From Symsagittifera roscoffensis (taxonomy: Eukaryota > Xenacoelomorpha > Acoela > Convolutidae), in NCBI RefSeq assembly GCF_963678635.1, contig NC_087070.1:41047831-41111830 (forward strand): a stretch of DNA of 64,000 bases. Reading direction: 5' to 3'. Below, piece by piece: positions 17,521 to 27,614 of this stretch; position 1 is the stretch's first letter; each line of letters opens with the position of its first letter. The notes under the pieces are model-generated. The model did no database searches. It was not told where the DNA came from and worked only from the letters and a program-made list of their open reading frames with translations. The translations under genes and the position numbers were made by a program.

Positions 17521-20500
17521 TTGGAGAGGTTACTTGTCATTTTGTCATTCCTCTGGGCCCTTATTAGGTCAGACAGCCTGTATCTCGCCTTAACGTGCTC
17601 CTTTAGCGCCATGATCTGTCCATTCATTTCACCAGGGTTGTGGATGTCATCGCTCAGCTTCACACATATCATCCTTTTCACGATTTTCATGTCGTCTTCT
17701 GGTACCAGATTCGTTCTGACGTTTGAGTTGCACGATAGTTCCCTTAGTGGTTTTCTTGAAACTGCTATTTTCTCGAGCTCTTCACCACCTCGTACCTCTT
17801 GTATTTCCAGATTGTACGTCCCTGAAGATGGATCCGTCTGTAATTCCCTGTCGTGCTGTCTTATCTTCTCTTCCGCCAGTATCATGCATAGACTGTCTTG
17901 GTCTTCGCTGCTCTCATCCGAGTCTTCATCCCATTCTTCACGCTCCCCGGACAATTTCCCTTCTCCGGTTTCGTCTTCTTCCATGAATCTGGACCACTCC
18001 CCGGACTCTTGATCTAGTCCCAGGTGTTCAACTTCTTCTCTGAATGTTACTTTCTTATCCCTGACTTTTGTCTGCTCCAGAATTTTGTCGGGGATTTTTT
18101 CAACTAGTGATCGCACAACTTCCTTGCTATCAGTGATGCTTCCTTTTGAGACGTCAGTATTGTTCACTGTTTCTTCTCTCCGAAGTATGGTTAGTTCCGG
18201 TGCCTCCTGACCTTTCCCTTGGATCACGGGCTTGTCATCTGATAGTTTCTCAAGCAACCTCATTAAGTCTTCATCTATTCGGACCGTTCCCTCCTCTACC
18301 TGGATGAGATCATAACCTTTTGCCTTGAGTGTTTCCCTCACGATCTTGGACTTGAGCATTATTCCTATCGGAATCCCTCTATTTTTCTTCAAGATGGTCT
18401 TTTCAAGAGGCTCTTTCGGCAATTCGGGATGATCTTCTATCGGTTTGCCTGATTTGTCCAGCCATCTCGTGAGTGGAAGACTGTCGTACGTTTCTTTGTC
18501 CATAAAGGAGAAGCCGTCTTTGATCTCAGGTCTGTCTGCCTCTCTTTGTTCTTGCCTCTCGTAGAACTCCGTCTTCTTACTCAAGCTGTCAGCATTTTGA
18601 TGTTTATCCCGTGTTCTGTGCTCAATTATCATGTTGTATCCATCCAAGCGAACTATCCACCTCCCAATATAGCTCTGGTCCATTGAGTACGTTTTCAGCC
18701 AGCTTAGTGCTCGGTTGTCGACTCGCAGCTTGAAGGGCTCACTGCCTAAGTATGCTCTGTATTTTTCGACAAAGGTGACCACCGCGAACATCTCTGCTTT
18801 CGGTGCTCCGTACTTCATTTCTGTGTCACTTAGGACCTTGCTCCCGTATGCTATTGGTCTCAAGACTGTCTTCCCATTCCATTCTTGTTCTTGATGGAGA
18901 ATCCCAGAAATAGCGACTACTGACGCATCCGTGTCTAGCACGTACATCCCCTTCTCAGTAGGCATACCCAGTACTGGTGCCTCACACAGCTCTTTCTTTA
19001 TTCTCTGGAATGACTCTTCTGCCGCGTTGGTCCACGTGAACTTCTTGCCCTTATGTCTCATTAATTGTTGCATCGGGTATACCTTGTCCGCATAGCCCTT
19101 GATGAATTCTCTATAATAGTTGGCGAAACCCAGGAAGCTCATCAGCTGGTGTTCCGTCTTCGGTGATTTCCAGGTTAGGACTGCTTCCACGGCGTCTGGG
19201 TCAGGTCTGATACCGTGTTTATCTACCATCCTGCCCAAGTATTTAATCGAGTCCTTGAGTATCTCGCACTTTGATGGTTTACACTTCAGCCCCGATCTTT
19301 TCATGCACGCGAACACCTCGTCAAGCCTCTCGATGTGGTCTTCTAGTGTTGGCGTTGCTATTACCACGTCGTCCACGTAGCACATTACCAGGTTGCCGTA
19401 CTTCTTCGTCACGCCTATCAACGCGTGTGCCATCAGCCGCTGAAACGTGGCTGTTGCATTGCAGAGTCCAAACGGCATCCGTTTCCATTGAAACAGACCC
19501 AACTCGCAGGCAAACCCTGTCTTGTCCCTGTCCTGCTTCCTTAGTGGTACTTGCCAAAAGGCTGAGCCTAAATCAAGAGTCGTAAAAAATTTTGCATCAC
19601 CTAACTTCGAGAGGCTCACATCAATCCTAGGTATGGGATAGGCATCCTTCACCGTGACGGAGTTCAGGTATCGAAAGTCACAACAAAACCTCAACTGGTC
19701 GCCTTTCTTTTTGGCCATCACTACTCCACACGCCCACGGTGACTTGGATGGTTCTATCATGTCATACTCTAGTAACGTCTCGATCTCTTTTCTACACGCG
19801 TCCGATTTGTGTGGGGTCATGCGCCTCGCCCCCTCCCTGTGTGGCACCGCGTTTTCCTCAAGTTCTATTTCATGTTCAACAAAATTACAACACCCGATAT
19901 CCGCCTTATGCCTTGAAAAAACCTCCTCGTTCCGCTCTAGTACGTCCTTGATAGCTTCGAGCTGTTCATCTTTCAGTTTGCCCCTTAAATGTTCAATCTC
20001 CGGCAGAACCGGTTTATCTGTTTGCATTTCATCTAGCGTGGGTCGCTCTGGAAAGTTCGAACAGCTCGAAAGCCCATCGTCCGTTTCTGACTTAAGTGAT
20101 TTGATAAGACCTGAAGAATCTTTTATTCTCTGCAATCGTCTCAAGATACAAATTTTGTCCCTGTGATTAGGACAATCAACAACTTCATTTTGTTTTGAGT
20201 TTTCAATTGTTTCGTATCGAGTTTTAACTGGTAAAGCATATCCCAGCTTCCTCCCTCTCTGTATCGTGATCGGTATATCAAGGGTATTCAACAAGACACT
20301 GACGCAGAGGCCGCTCTTCGTTATCGAAAATGATCTTCCTAAAACAGCAGCGCTTTGACTATTGGGATTTGGAACTATACACACTTGCTTGTTGTCACTT
20401 AGTTCATTATAATTTTTCATCCTCAAGCTTACGATTGCCGCTTCATTAGCTTTTAACCTCACTCTCCTACTCAAGAATACCGGTGCTTTGTTCTCATTTG

Positions 20501-23500
20501 CCATTATTAAATTTACCGGTTTGATTGCGTACCTCCTATCCGGGTTCCGTATCCTGAACATTGCATTATTTAGATCTATCGTTACGTCGAAATTCCTGAT
20601 GAAGTCTCTGCCCAAAATGAATTGGTCAGATTTATCTAGGTTTTCTACCACGATGAAGCTCATCCACAGGTTACGTTCCCCCAAATTGAGGGCTATTATC
20701 GGCGTCCTGCCCAACACCCGAAGGGCCCCTTTGTTTGCAGCTGACAGCCGTATTCTCGAGTCTATCAAGTCACCTTTGTCAAAGCCCATCTTTTCCCATG
20801 TTTCGATTGGTATGACGCTCAAGACTGCTCCCGTGTCAAGTAATCCACGTAACTGAGTCTTTTTGCCACTTATGTCTAGCACGTGCCCTGTCACGTCTGC
20901 TTCCGTCCCGATGTGCATTGCATCTTCTTCAAGCATAGCACAGTGTCCAATCGATCTTACTTTCAATTCCTCTTTTCCTACATAGATTTGTCCAATTAGG
21001 TCTTCGTCGCATGTTATCATCGTCTTGGTATAGATGTTGATTCCATCTATATTTAGCATGACCTCGTGTGGACCATAAGCTTCAGTGTACCTATTATCAA
21101 CACGTACCGACTTGCTGCCCCCTCTCGTGAGTAGTGCCCTGAGCGCTCTGGAAGTCGTTTGTGGACTTATTCCACTCAAGTAGTCTGCATACACGTCAAT
21201 GTGCATTATCGTCTGGTCGCTCGGCTCGCTCAAGTTTCTGGTTACCTCGTGTCCGCCCACTGTGATTATCGACATTATTCTTGCTCCGATTTTCGATATT
21301 CCAAAAGGTTTACCTGTCACCATTTTCACGGTGTTACAATTCCCGGTCTTCATTGAGCCCGTTCTAGCCTCTGGTATTGAGTTCGATCCGGTTAATGCTC
21401 CGTTAAAATTCTGTCTTTCGATCTCCAACTTTAGTCGTTGCTCTATTTCTTTCGCAGCCAGATCTTGTTTCACTTTGGCAATTGCTTCCGTCGCCGCTTT
21501 CTCATAATTTATCTCTAGAGAGCTTCCGGCCGCGGACTCTAACGCACCGCTAACATGTGTCACAGCTTTCACTGTCTTCGTCGGCAATTCGGTGTTTGGT
21601 GCCCCCAAGTTCCTAGATTCAAACTCGTTTTGCCTGTTCCGCTGATTCTGCACCACCGCTAATGCCAACTTATGTTTGGGGTGATTCTGGTCCTTGACCG
21701 CTTCCCAGAACAAGGGACAATCCATTCTGAAGTGCCCCTCCTGGTTACAGAAGAAGCATCTGGCGCCTATCTTGATGATTAAGCCATTATAGTACTCGTG
21801 TTCCTCCATCTGGCTCATATCCTCTTCATCCGGTGCATAACCTAGGCTCTTCATGCCTTGTTTGTACGTTGTGCAGTCAGCCACATGATGATCCGCTGAC
21901 CCGCAGTTCGCGCATGATCTGCGCTTGTCCATATCATCTCTAGGTTTGTACCATGATGACCTCTGGGGTTGGCTTCCCCCTTGCGTGTTCCTGTTTTCGG
22001 AATATGAGTACTTCTTAGGTTTCATCAGCATGTATTCTCTTGATTTCTGTCTCATTTCTTCTGGGGTGGGTGCGCTGTCCTTCGACAATGTGTAGTATGT
22101 TGCTAACATTGTCCTTAAGTCATCACTTTTCACCCCATCGATGAACTTCGAGGCAATGCTAAAGTTCCGTCTATTTGTCGACTCCTCTGGGTCACTCCTC
22201 CTTCTCAAGCTCTCGAGGTCATCTAGGAACCGATCTATTGACTCGTCGTCCCTCTGCCTTCTCTTTTCAAATCGCATCATCGCTTGGTGACCCTTCATGC
22301 CTGACCCGAACCGATTCAGCAATATCTCGAAGATCTTGTCCGCGGTGTCGCGTTCTTCCTCCTTCTTTGCGACCACGCATTTTAATGCCGTTCCTTCCAA
22401 GTTGCTCAGTATGGCTGTACATGCTTGTCTTTCGTCACTCAAGTTATCTTGTTCTAGATGTAATCTCATCACTTCCACCCAAGTGTCAATGCATCCATCG
22501 GAGTCGTCCTTGAATTCTTTTGGCTTCTTGAATGTCTTTCTTGATTTTCCCTCTCTCCTGTCGCTCGAGTCAGTGTTCCTCGTGGCGAAGGCCTCTAGAG
22601 TCCTGTTCATCATCTCCCAAGTGCTGGCCCATGTCATAGCATCCGGTCCTGTGTTGCTGTTAGCTGTTGAATCTCCCGGAGCAGTCGTTGTATTCGACGT
22701 TCCATTCTTCATTATTGTTTTCGCAGCTGTTGGTGCTATGCTTATCGCATCCCTGGTTAAGGGCAACGGTGTCGATTGTCGTTTGTTCCTTTGTGGTTCT
22801 GCAAAGTCAACTCTGGTGCCTTGCGTACGATCCGCTGCCGGTCTTTCTTGTGGAGTAGAACCTCTCAAGATTGCATCCAACTTTGCCTGTATTTCACACG
22901 AACTCTCGGCTTGACTCCTGCTCATTGTGTCCATTCTCCTTTCCAGGCTCCCTAATTGGCTGTTGACATCATCATATCGGTTCTTCAACTGTTGCATGTC
23001 TGTTTTGATGTTCTTTTCTCGTTCTTCATTGGTGGCTTCTACCTTATCTGACATTTCCTTGAGTCTCTCATCTGTTGCCTTAGCTAGGTTAAAATAACTG
23101 TCTAGATACTCGTGCTTGTTGTATCTTATCTCCTTTTTTATCACCTCTCTGTCTTCTTCACTGTGCTTAAGTCTTTTGTCAATCTGATTTAATTTCGCCA
23201 ACAAGTCACCCAGCTCAATGGTAGTCTCTTCATGGTCAGCTGTCGGTCTCTCTTCGGCCGTAGCCTCTGCTTTAGCTTGTTCCTCTCTTGGATTGGCTTC
23301 TGAGGTCTTCGTGCTCACTGTCCCAAACGTTCGTGCTCTTTCTGCTTTTGGTTCTTCAGTCACGTTTTCTTTTGTTTTTATTCCGAACATTATTCCCAAT
23401 TTTTCCGTAAAAGATGTCCTCTTTACTTGAGAGTCTTCTTTCACCGTTTCTTCGGTGTTGCTTATTGCATCTTCCGCGTCATCTATCGGTGAGAACTCTA

Positions 23501-23804
23501 TGGGTTTCTGGTTCGGTTCCTCTGCATTGGGCATTGGAGTTGACTCTGTCGCCATCTTCCTTGTTTCATCCACACTTTGATCGGGTGTCTCTAGATCAAT
23601 CTCGATGGTGGGTTCTACTCGCTCCCCTTCCGTGCCCTCTTTCGCCCTGTTCTCCGCTGTACTCCTTGTGCTGACCATGTTAACTGAAAAGTTCGTCTTC
23701 GTTATCTTTGGGCCCGTTGATGTCGTTCCGCGCAGCGATGAATTATATTTCGTGTTTGATCCACTTGACCTTTTTTCGAGCACCGGTACCCTACTCCGCC
23801 TCAT
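17460..23804 (-). CDS. Gag-protease-RT-RNase H polyprotein (ORF1, 2114 aa)
   Basis: This is the main structural and replication ORF. The N-terminus is Ser/Thr/Glu-rich with a coiled coil (~190-310). A Gag capsid-like region (~410-590; EVMRLHLEQDNLSDERQ, SIDRFLDDLESLRRR) is followed by two CX2CX4HX4C zinc knuckles (CANCGSADHHVADC ~629; CFFCNQEGHFRMDC ~680). The aspartic protease motif LLDTGAVLS lies near 986. RT carries LDLGSAFWQVPL and the catalytic YVDD (~1476). RNase H carries DTDAS (~1624) and VDNRALSWL. The tail is acidic and runs into the linker normally found before the integrase zinc finger. The first ATG is 23804; a second at 23678 (residue 43) is an equally plausible start. All motif residues look intact, which fits a young copy. 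Confidence 0.95.
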   Translation of the reverse strand: MRRSRVPVLEKRSSGSNTKYNSSLRGTTSTGPKITKTNFSVNMVSTRSTAENRAKEGTEGERVEPTIEIDLETPDQSVDETRKMATESTPMPNAEEPNQKPIEFSPIDDAEDAISNTEETVKEDSQVKRTSFTEKLGIMFGIKTKENVTEEPKAERARTFGTVSTKTSEANPREEQAKAEATAEERPTADHEETTIELGDLLAKLNQIDKRLKHSEEDREVIKKEIRYNKHEYLDSYFNLAKATDERLKEMSDKVEATNEEREKNIKTDMQQLKNRYDDVNSQLGSLERRMDTMSRSQAESSCEIQAKLDAILRGSTPQERPAADRTQGTRVDFAEPQRNKRQSTPLPLTRDAISIAPTAAKTIMKNGTSNTTTAPGDSTANSNTGPDAMTWASTWEMMNRTLEAFATRNTDSSDRREGKSRKTFKKPKEFKDDSDGCIDTWVEVMRLHLEQDNLSDERQACTAILSNLEGTALKCVVAKKEEERDTADKIFEILLNRFGSGMKGHQAMMRFEKRRQRDDESIDRFLDDLESLRRRSDPEESTNRRNFSIASKFIDGVKSDDLRTMLATYYTLSKDSAPTPEEMRQKSREYMLMKPKKYSYSENRNTQGGSQPQRSSWYKPRDDMDKRRSCANCGSADHHVADCTTYKQGMKSLGYAPDEEDMSQMEEHEYYNGLIIKIGARCFFCNQEGHFRMDCPLFWEAVKDQNHPKHKLALAVVQNQRNRQNEFESRNLGAPNTELPTKTVKAVTHVSGALESAAGSSLEINYEKAATEAIAKVKQDLAAKEIEQRLKLEIERQNFNGALTGSNSIPEARTGSMKTGNCNTVKMVTGKPFGISKIGARIMSIITVGGHEVTRNLSEPSDQTIMHIDVYADYLSGISPQTTSRALRALLTRGGSKSVRVDNRYTEAYGPHEVMLNIDGINIYTKTMITCDEDLIGQIYVGKEELKVRSIGHCAMLEEDAMHIGTEADVTGHVLDISGKKTQLRGLLDTGAVLSVIPIETWEKMGFDKGDLIDSRIRLSAANKGALRVLGRTPIIALNLGERNLWMSFIVVENLDKSDQFILGRDFIRNFDVTIDLNNAMFRIRNPDRRYAIKPVNLIMANENKAPVFLSRRVRLKANEAAIVSLRMKNYNELSDNKQVCIVPNPNSQSAAVLGRSFSITKSGLCVSVLLNTLDIPITIQRGRKLGYALPVKTRYETIENSKQNEVVDCPNHRDKICILRRLQRIKDSSGLIKSLKSETDDGLSSCSNFPERPTLDEMQTDKPVLPEIEHLRGKLKDEQLEAIKDVLERNEEVFSRHKADIGCCNFVEHEIELEENAVPHREGARRMTPHKSDACRKEIETLLEYDMIEPSKSPWACGVVMAKKKGDQLRFCCDFRYLNSVTVKDAYPIPRIDVSLSKLGDAKFFTTLDLGSAFWQVPLRKQDRDKTGFACELGLFQWKRMPFGLCNATATFQRLMAHALIGVTKKYGNLVMCYVDDVVIATPTLEDHIERLDEVFACMKRSGLKCKPSKCEILKDSIKYLGRMVDKHGIRPDPDAVEAVLTWKSPKTEHQLMSFLGFANYYREFIKGYADKVYPMQQLMRHKGKKFTWTNAAEESFQRIKKELCEAPVLGMPTEKGMYVLDTDASVVAISGILHQEQEWNGKTVLRPIAYGSKVLSDTEMKYGAPKAEMFAVVTFVEKYRAYLGSEPFKLRVDNRALSWLKTYSMDQSYIGRWIVRLDGYNMIIEHRTRDKHQNADSLSKKTEFYERQEQREADRPEIKDGFSFMDKETYDSLPLTRWLDKSGKPIEDHPELPKEPLEKTILKKNRGIPIGIMLKSKIVRETLKAKGYDLIQVEEGTVRIDEDLMRLLEKLSDDKPVIQGKGQEAPELTILRREETVNNTDVSKGSITDSKEVVRSLVEKIPDKILEQTKVRDKKVTFREEVEHLGLDQESGEWSRFMEEDETGEGKLSGEREEWDEDSDESSEDQDSLCMILAEEKIRQHDRELQTDPSSGTYNLEIQEVRGGEELEKIAVSRKPLRELSCNSNVRTNLVPEDDMKIVKRMICVKLSDDIHNPGEMNGQIMALKEHVKARYRLSDLIRAQRNDKMTSNLSKWIHSGVKEKGNLRKTATRS

Positions 23805-24094
23805 TATTTCTATTTACAACTGCTTCTATTTACAATTTTATTATATACACGATTCTATTCTAAGGGTAAAAAAAATATTTTTTGTGGTAACAAATTCTGT
23901 ATAACGTGTTAAAAACCTTATCCAATTCTCTTTCTAAAACCTCCGAAAAATTTTCCTTAATTTGGTCTTAACCCTACCTATTTCGATTTGTCTTATTCTG
24001 TCTTAAAACGCACTTGTTGTAATTTGACTTCAATTTCTATACCGTCCCAAGACTATTCGTCACTATCACAGTACTCTCCGTTAGTGTCCTAAGA

Positions 24095-24835
24095 CCCTTG
24101 TACCAAGACCACTGTTCCAAGACTACTGTCCCAAGACTAGTGTCCCAAGACTACTGTCCCAAGACCAGTGTCCCAAGGCTAGTGTCCCAAGACTACTGTC
24201 CCAAGGCTAGTGTCCCAAGGCTAGTGTCCCAAGACTACTGTCCCAAGGGTAGTGTCCCAAGACCAGTGTCCCAAGACTACTGTCCCAAGACTAGTGTCCC
24301 AAGGCTAGTGTCCCAAGACTACTGTCCCAAGACTAGTGTCCCAAGGGTAGTGTCCCAAGACCAGTGTCCCAAGGCTGGTGTCCCAAGACTAGTGTCCCAA
24401 GACTAGTGTCCCAAGGGTAGTGTCCCAAGACCAGTGTCCCAAGGCTGGTGTCCCAAGACTAGTGTCCCAAGACTAGTGTCCCAAGACCACTGTCCCAAGA
24501 CTGTCCCAAGACCACTGTCCCAAGACCCTGTCCCAAGACCACTGTCCCAAGACCCCTGTCCCAAGACCCTGTCCCAAGACCACTGTCCCAAGACCCTGTC
24601 CCAAGACCCTGTCCCAAGACCCTGTCCCAAGACCACTGTCCCAAGACCACTGTCCCAAGACCCTGTCCCAAGACCACTGTCCCAAGACCCTGTCCCAAGA
24701 CCCTGTCCCAAGACCACTGTCCCAAGACCACTGTCCCAAGACCCTGTCCCAAGACCACTGTCCCAAGACCCTGTCCCAAGACCACTGTCCCAAGACCCTG
24801 TCCCAAGACCACTATCCCAAGACTGCTCTGTCCCA
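24095..24835. repeat. 14-bp minisatellite TGTCCCAAGACYAS in the element 1 leader
   Basis: About fifty head-to-tail copies of TGTCCCAAGACTAC/TAG/CAC occur, with 13-bp variants (TGTCCCAAGACCC) in the right half. The left half alternates TAC, TAG, CAG, GGCTAG and GGGTAG endings; the right half is more homogeneous. The unit contains no stop in several frames, so long repetitive pseudo-ORFs appear on both strands. Confidence 0.95.
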
Positions 24836-25683
24836 AGACTTCTTCGGTCTTGTCCCAATACTCGTCACGGAGTGTCTTCCTCGTTGTAGGGTCTTCTTGA
24901 ACCACCGTACCTTGTACCACCACTCAAGCTCTAGTAAAATTTTCCCAAAAACCCTCTCTTAAAAGCCAAATGCTGACCCCCCTCTTCTTTTTGGTTGTTT
25001 CTATTTCAATGTAGGTGCGCAGGTATCTTGTGATCACCTGTTCGTATAAAACCAAACACAAATCCTCAATAAAATGCAACAAAAATTTTAAGTAAGAAAA
25101 ATAATAAAAACAGAAAAATGAGCCCACCTAAAATTTAAAGGTGACCAATGTCTACCTTTCGTCTAAAAAAAATGTCTGGTACCTAATTGCCACGCGTTTT
25201 CCTCCCCCCACTAGTGATCTTATGGGGTATCACAAAAGCTGTCTATATCCGGTCCCCCCTACCAAACCAACCAGCGTACCAGCCTTAACTCGAGTTGGAT
25301 TTTGGATCTCCACCTAATATTACCAACGCGTGTTAATTTCTAATGTAACTAAGTCAACGATGTCGACTAATTAGTTACTCTAATTTCCCCCTTTTTGCAA
25401 TTTACAACCGCCAACCTCTAGCCTAACCAGTCCCCCTTCTAACCTCCCCCCTTTCTAGCCCCCCTTCTTAAGCCTAAAAATTACTTTAAGCGCCGGGTGC
25501 TAAACCTCTCAAGAGAAAACCGTAGACCTGTTTCCAGGCCTGCTCAAGTAAAAACGTTCCTCAAAACTGGGGGATTTCGCTTATCCAATTTTACACTTAT
25601 CTCCTATAATGTAATGTGGATTCTAACGATACCCGTTCTGCCCAACTTGAGAACTCGAGAATTGCCAAATCCTTCTTGGCTGC

Positions 25684-25875
25684 TTTCCCACTCGACTGGT
25701 CACCTGTTCCAGTCCAGTCTCCTTTTGGTTCAGCCAAGTGTCCCTGAACCACTTTCCCACTCGGCTGGTCACCTCTTCCAGTCAAGTCTCCTATTGGTTC
25801 AGCTCAAGTGTCCCTGAACCACTTTCCCACTCGGCTGGTCACCTCTTCCAGTCAAGTCTCCTATTGGTCCAGCTA
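25684..25875. repeat. 69-70-bp tandem repeat, about 2.8 copies
   Basis: Units begin TTTCCCACTCG at 25684, 25753 and 25823 and contain CTGGTCACCT, CCAGTC and GGTTCAGC blocks. Copies 2 and 3 are closer to each other than to copy 1. Confidence 0.85.
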
Positions 25876-26340
25876 AGTTCCAAGCTATCTGAAAACCCTT
25901 GACAACGCCCCACTTCGGGCACTTTATTCAGTTTACTGGTTTAAATTGCTAGGTTCATCGAAACGATCGAACTTGTAAAACAGTATGGGTATACTATTTA
26001 ATTAATATAAAGGTTTGATCCAACTAATCTGGTGTCAAAGTCACTTGTCTTTTTTCGTTTTATGGTTTTTGTTCCTTTTTCTATTCTTTTTTGGTTTTTG
26101 TTTTGCTTTTTGTCTTTTTGCTCGTGTTTTTGTCCCCCTAGTTGCCCCCCTTTACTCGGTTAGCTAAGCCTCGTTCGGAGAGCGTACCAGGAAATTTTCT
26201 CGAGTTTTCTTAAAAAGCTATCACGGTACAACCGGAAGGTTTGCACGTTCCTGTCGAACCGTACCGCCGGTACTCTAGAATGGGCATTCAGCCCGAAGCT
26301 GTCTCAAGTGGGTTCGACTCCGTAGTCTTGATGTCGTAAA

Positions 26341-26355
26341 CACCCAGGAGCGCCA
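26341..26355 (-). promoter_or_regulatory. tRNA primer-binding site of element 1
   Basis: The minus strand reads TGGCGCTCCTGGGTG, beginning with the TGG complementary to a tRNA CCA end. It lies 11 bases inside the 5' LTR and is identical to the site in element 2. The tRNA identity is not assigned. Confidence 0.7.
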
Positions 26356-26366
26356 TAAAAACACTA

Positions 26367-27282
26367 TGTAACATTCGTCTACTGCAGTCACACATGAGGC
26401 TTAAGAAAAATAGGCCCTATAACCACTGGCTCAAGGGTCAGGGACACTATCTCTTGTGTTTTTCTACCTCAAGAACGGTCGGAGCCAGTTCGGTTCGCTT
26501 GTGACATGAGACTACGACCCGTTACAGCTTAAAGGCTACTACTAAAATATCCCCCCACTCTAGAATTAGAAACGTCCCCATACTTAGGTCTCTAGATACC
26601 CAAAATACATGAACGCCGTTAAAAACCGGGTTGGAACAATCCGTTAAGTTACTTTTTATTAGACAGTGGAACTTTGATCCATTTCAGATGGATCAACCTA
26701 AAACTCGCCTTACCTCAACATAACAATTATAAAACACACTCTAGGAATTTAAATTAAGTACTCACATTGCAGCACGCTCAAGAACCAGGAAGTAAATAAG
26801 TCGGTAAGCAACTCAAGAATTAATAAAGTAACTAAAATGAGTTTAATGTCAGTCAGTTTTAACAACAAGAACAAGTGTTTACTCTAGACTACCAGTTCTC
26901 GTGAACCATTGGGACACTCTAGCTGTCCACCTTTCCACCGAAGGTTCACTCTGGTCCAGTCAATAATAGTATTCCAATCGTAATAATCCAACTCGTGGGA
27001 ATGCTCTCGTCTCTGTTTCAGATGGGACAGCTCTACTCTAGGTTATTGTTGCTTTCGAAATTGCGAATAGCAATTTCCCACCGATTTTTCTAGCAACTTT
27101 CCCGCGATTGTTACTCGATTGTTCTGAAATTGTTCTTATCTCTTTTTCTGATTTTCAGTTCTCGCGAGAAAATCGTGCATGACAGGTTCCATTCGAAATT
27201 TTGAAAAATTAAATTTCACTCCAAAATCAAGTGTTTTTTGCTTCTCTCAAGGTCAAACTTCCAAATATGACCGACTGGCACA
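26367..27282 (-). repeat. 5' LTR of element 1
   Basis: This 916-bp copy is nearly identical to 4268-5183. It should carry the element's promoter; I do not see a clear TATA box. The sense-strand AATAAA lies at 26655-26660. Its outer edge is about 330 bp upstream of the TARBP2-like start codon. Confidence 0.95.
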
Positions 27283-27614
27283 ATTCAAATGGTTTATGAC
27301 TGGTTTCTAGGATTTTGACTAAAATATGTGATGAAGCTACTCCTGACTGTAATCTCGGTTACTATGATACTTTTGACCTTCTGACCCTTAAAATTGATGA
27401 AGGACTAATTCTCATTCGCCGAGTAAAGTTTGCTTTTTAAAAATCAGAAAGCAAACACCATTGAATTAACTTCACCTGTCTTAACATGCGAACTGGAGCG
27501 TACATGTAATGGTAGTTGACTAAACTGGAGTTTTTCAGCTGGATTGTTCTGCTTGTGGTATTACCACCAAGTACTTGCTGTAATAATATATAATAATTGC
27601 ATTTGATTCAGAAA
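27283..27614 (+). other. Upstream region of the TARBP2-like gene
   Basis: This is host sequence between the retrotransposon and the start codon. TTTGATTCAG ending at 27611 looks like a 3' splice site directly before AAAATGG, so the coding exon may be preceded by an untranslated exon. No TATA box was identified. Confidence 0.4.

Larger units (their letters stand above)
23805..26366 (-). other. 5' leader of element 1
   Basis: This is 2.56 kb between the 5' LTR and the Gag ATG, unusually long and with no credible coding frame. It contains a 14-bp minisatellite (24095-24835), a 69-70-bp tandem repeat (25684-25875) and the PBS at its far end. Such leaders normally hold packaging and dimerisation signals; none can be assigned here by eye. 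Confidence 0.8.
4268..27282 (-). mobile_element. Giant Ty3/Gypsy-like LTR retrotransposon, element 1 (about 23.0 kb)
   Basis: The element is bounded by two direct repeats of 916 bp (4268-5183 and 26367-27282) with TGT...ACA termini. It encodes, on the minus strand, Gag with two zinc knuckles, aspartic protease, RT, RNase H and integrase in the Ty3/Gypsy order, followed by an accessory ORF of about 2550 codons plus a 415-codon continuation. A PBS and a purine-rich tract lie inside the 5' and 3' LTRs respectively. Flanking bases share only ATT (AATT if the terminal A is counted), so a target-site duplication is not firmly established. At about 23 kb it is far larger than the 5-10 kb common for Gypsy elements. 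Confidence 0.95.

Noticed and set aside
24095-24835. CRISPR-like array
   Set aside because: Units are contiguous 13-14-bp repeats with no unique spacers, in a eukaryotic retrotransposon.
24098-24923. Several long open frames on both strands with SVPRLVSQDYCPK-type or SWDSGLGT-type repeats
   Set aside because: They are by-products of a 14-bp minisatellite lacking stops in several frames, and lie in an untranslated retrotransposon leader.
27597-27614. Upstream TTG start adding six residues to the TARBP2-like protein
   Set aside because: Not a plausible eukaryotic start, and it overlaps an acceptor-like TTTGATTCAG; the ATG at 27615 is preferred.
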